Origin: Muricea muricata
Taxonomy: Eukaryota > Cnidaria > Anthozoa > Malacalcyonacea > Plexauridae
DNA: 64,000 bases
Assembly: GCA_963855995.1 (NCBI GenBank)
Contig: OY979718.1
Location: forward strand, 45,362,059-45,426,058
Reading direction: 5' to 3'
The notes under the pieces are model-generated. The model saw nothing but the letters and a program-made list of their open reading frames with translations. It was not told the origin of the DNA and did no database searches. The stretch's first letter is position 1. Each line of letters begins with the position of its first letter. Below, one piece after another: positions 62,982-64,000 of this stretch. A program made the position numbers and the translations under genes.

Positions 62982-64000
62982 TATCTTTCTCGTCATCCTA
63001 CCAACGAAAGTAAGCGAAAACAGGAGAAGATGACAGAACAATACGTTAATTTCGTAACTGAGGATAGTGCCCCTAAGGCCTTAAAAGAAATACTCGATGT
63101 AACCAATGTCGACGCTGCGTTAACAGCGATTAAAACGAACAAATGGGATTCTTCCTCGATAAAACCACACAAAGCAGTAAAGAATGAACTGACTACCACT
63201 ACACAAGGCATAATATTGAGAGGAACACGAATTGTTATCCCTGCTGTTTTACAGCAACGAGCAATAGACATTGTACATGAATCGCATTTAGAAATCCAAA
63301 AGACGAAATTACTTATCTGTGAAAAAATATGGTTTCCAAAATTCGATGGTCAAGTAAAAGACACAATCAAAGAGTGTATAACATGTCAAGCAGTGGGAAA
63401 TCGGAAACCCCCAGAACTTTTTCGACAGAAATGCCAGAGGACCGTGGAGAACAGTACACGTTGACTTCTATGGTCCACTACATACGTCAGAGTATCTCAT
63501 ATTCGTTGTGGATAGATACTCCGGATTCCCTTAGGTTGAGATTGTTCATTCCACACGAGCTTCAACAGTAATTCCGAAACTTGACAACATCTTCTCTGTC
63601 CATGGAATACCTGACACAATTATATCTGACAATGGTCTTCCCTTTAATGGAGACGAGTATGTGCGGTACCTTAAGGCCCATGGTATTCAAGCTAAATTCT
63701 CAACACTTTATAGGCCTCAAGGCAACGCCACGGTAGAAAGGTTCATGCAACCGTTGAGGAAGGCACTGAAGACGGCAGAAGTAGGACGACGACCATGGAG
63801 ACAAGAGCTAAATCGTTTTCTTTTGCAATATCGGAACGAAAAAGAAATCATTGATCGACACAAAGAAGCTCGAGACAATAAAATAACAAGAATGGAAGGA
63901 AGTAAAGACTATGCACACCATCCAAAAGCAAAAAAGAGCGAGATACAAATTGGTGATTATGTTTTAGTTCGACAGGAAAGAAAAATAGTGATGTAATTAT
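62982..64000 (+). pseudogene. Gypsy integrase remnant, right arm of the inverted duplication, cut by the window end
   Basis: A plus-strand copy of 61629-62649 with the same frameshift and the same TAG stop. The C-terminal 111-codon ORF is identical to that of the other arm. Within the 144-codon zinc-finger ORF two residues differ (SSSI against SPSI, LEIQ against LGIQ). It lacks the RNase H part and runs off the window. Confidence 0.85.

Overview
This window is eukaryotic nuclear DNA from an animal, most likely a marine invertebrate. It is AT-rich, its genes are split into many small exons with GT-AG introns, and much of the intron space is old transposons. Two transposon-borne protein families present here are ones I remember as multi-copy in cnidarians, hemichordates and other marine invertebrates. 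I cannot name the species.

Three host genes can be built from the sequence. (1) At the left edge, on the minus strand, are the N-terminal region and part of the GAP domain of a Rap/Ran-GAP protein (exons 4571-5127, 1111-1297, 168-452); the catalytic part continues outside the window. (2) On the plus strand, starting head-to-head with it, is a CENATAC (CCDC84) orthologue, a minor-spliceosome factor. It is spread over about 38 kb (6946-45101) in about 13 very small exons; 12 are placed with consistent phase and one short exon (8) is only a candidate. (3) Further right on the plus strand is a complete glypican gene (49621-58694, six coding exons, 634 residues). It has a signal peptide, 14 core cysteines, a dibasic convertase site, Ser-Gly heparan sulfate sites and a GPI-anchor tail.

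The CENATAC introns are the accessory part of the window. Intron 1 (7075-21570) holds a MITE, a degenerate LINE split by a nested Ty3/Gypsy element (LTRs, PBS and PPT visible), minisatellites, an 82-bp near-perfect palindrome, a 690-bp foldback element, a second LINE, a 145-bp hAT-type MITE with an exact 8-bp target duplication, and a Gypsy integrase fragment. Intron 4 holds Tc1/mariner debris, a fragment of a recurrent gene family, a promoter-like GC-rich island and a TIR element with a tRNA-like Pol III promoter. Intron 5 holds a 1.45-kb TIR element with a SAM-domain ORF. Intron 10 holds a 4.5-kb element with roughly 0.9-kb TIRs, flanked by TTAA, that encloses an intron-containing but truncated gene. 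Intron 12 holds a pentanucleotide array and a LINE inserted into its end.

From 58.7 kb to the right end there is tandem-repeat sequence and then a striking inverted duplication of a dead Gypsy pol segment (61629-62649 against 62982-64000). Both arms carry the same disabling lesions. No rRNA, bona fide tRNA, CRISPR or prokaryotic signal was seen.
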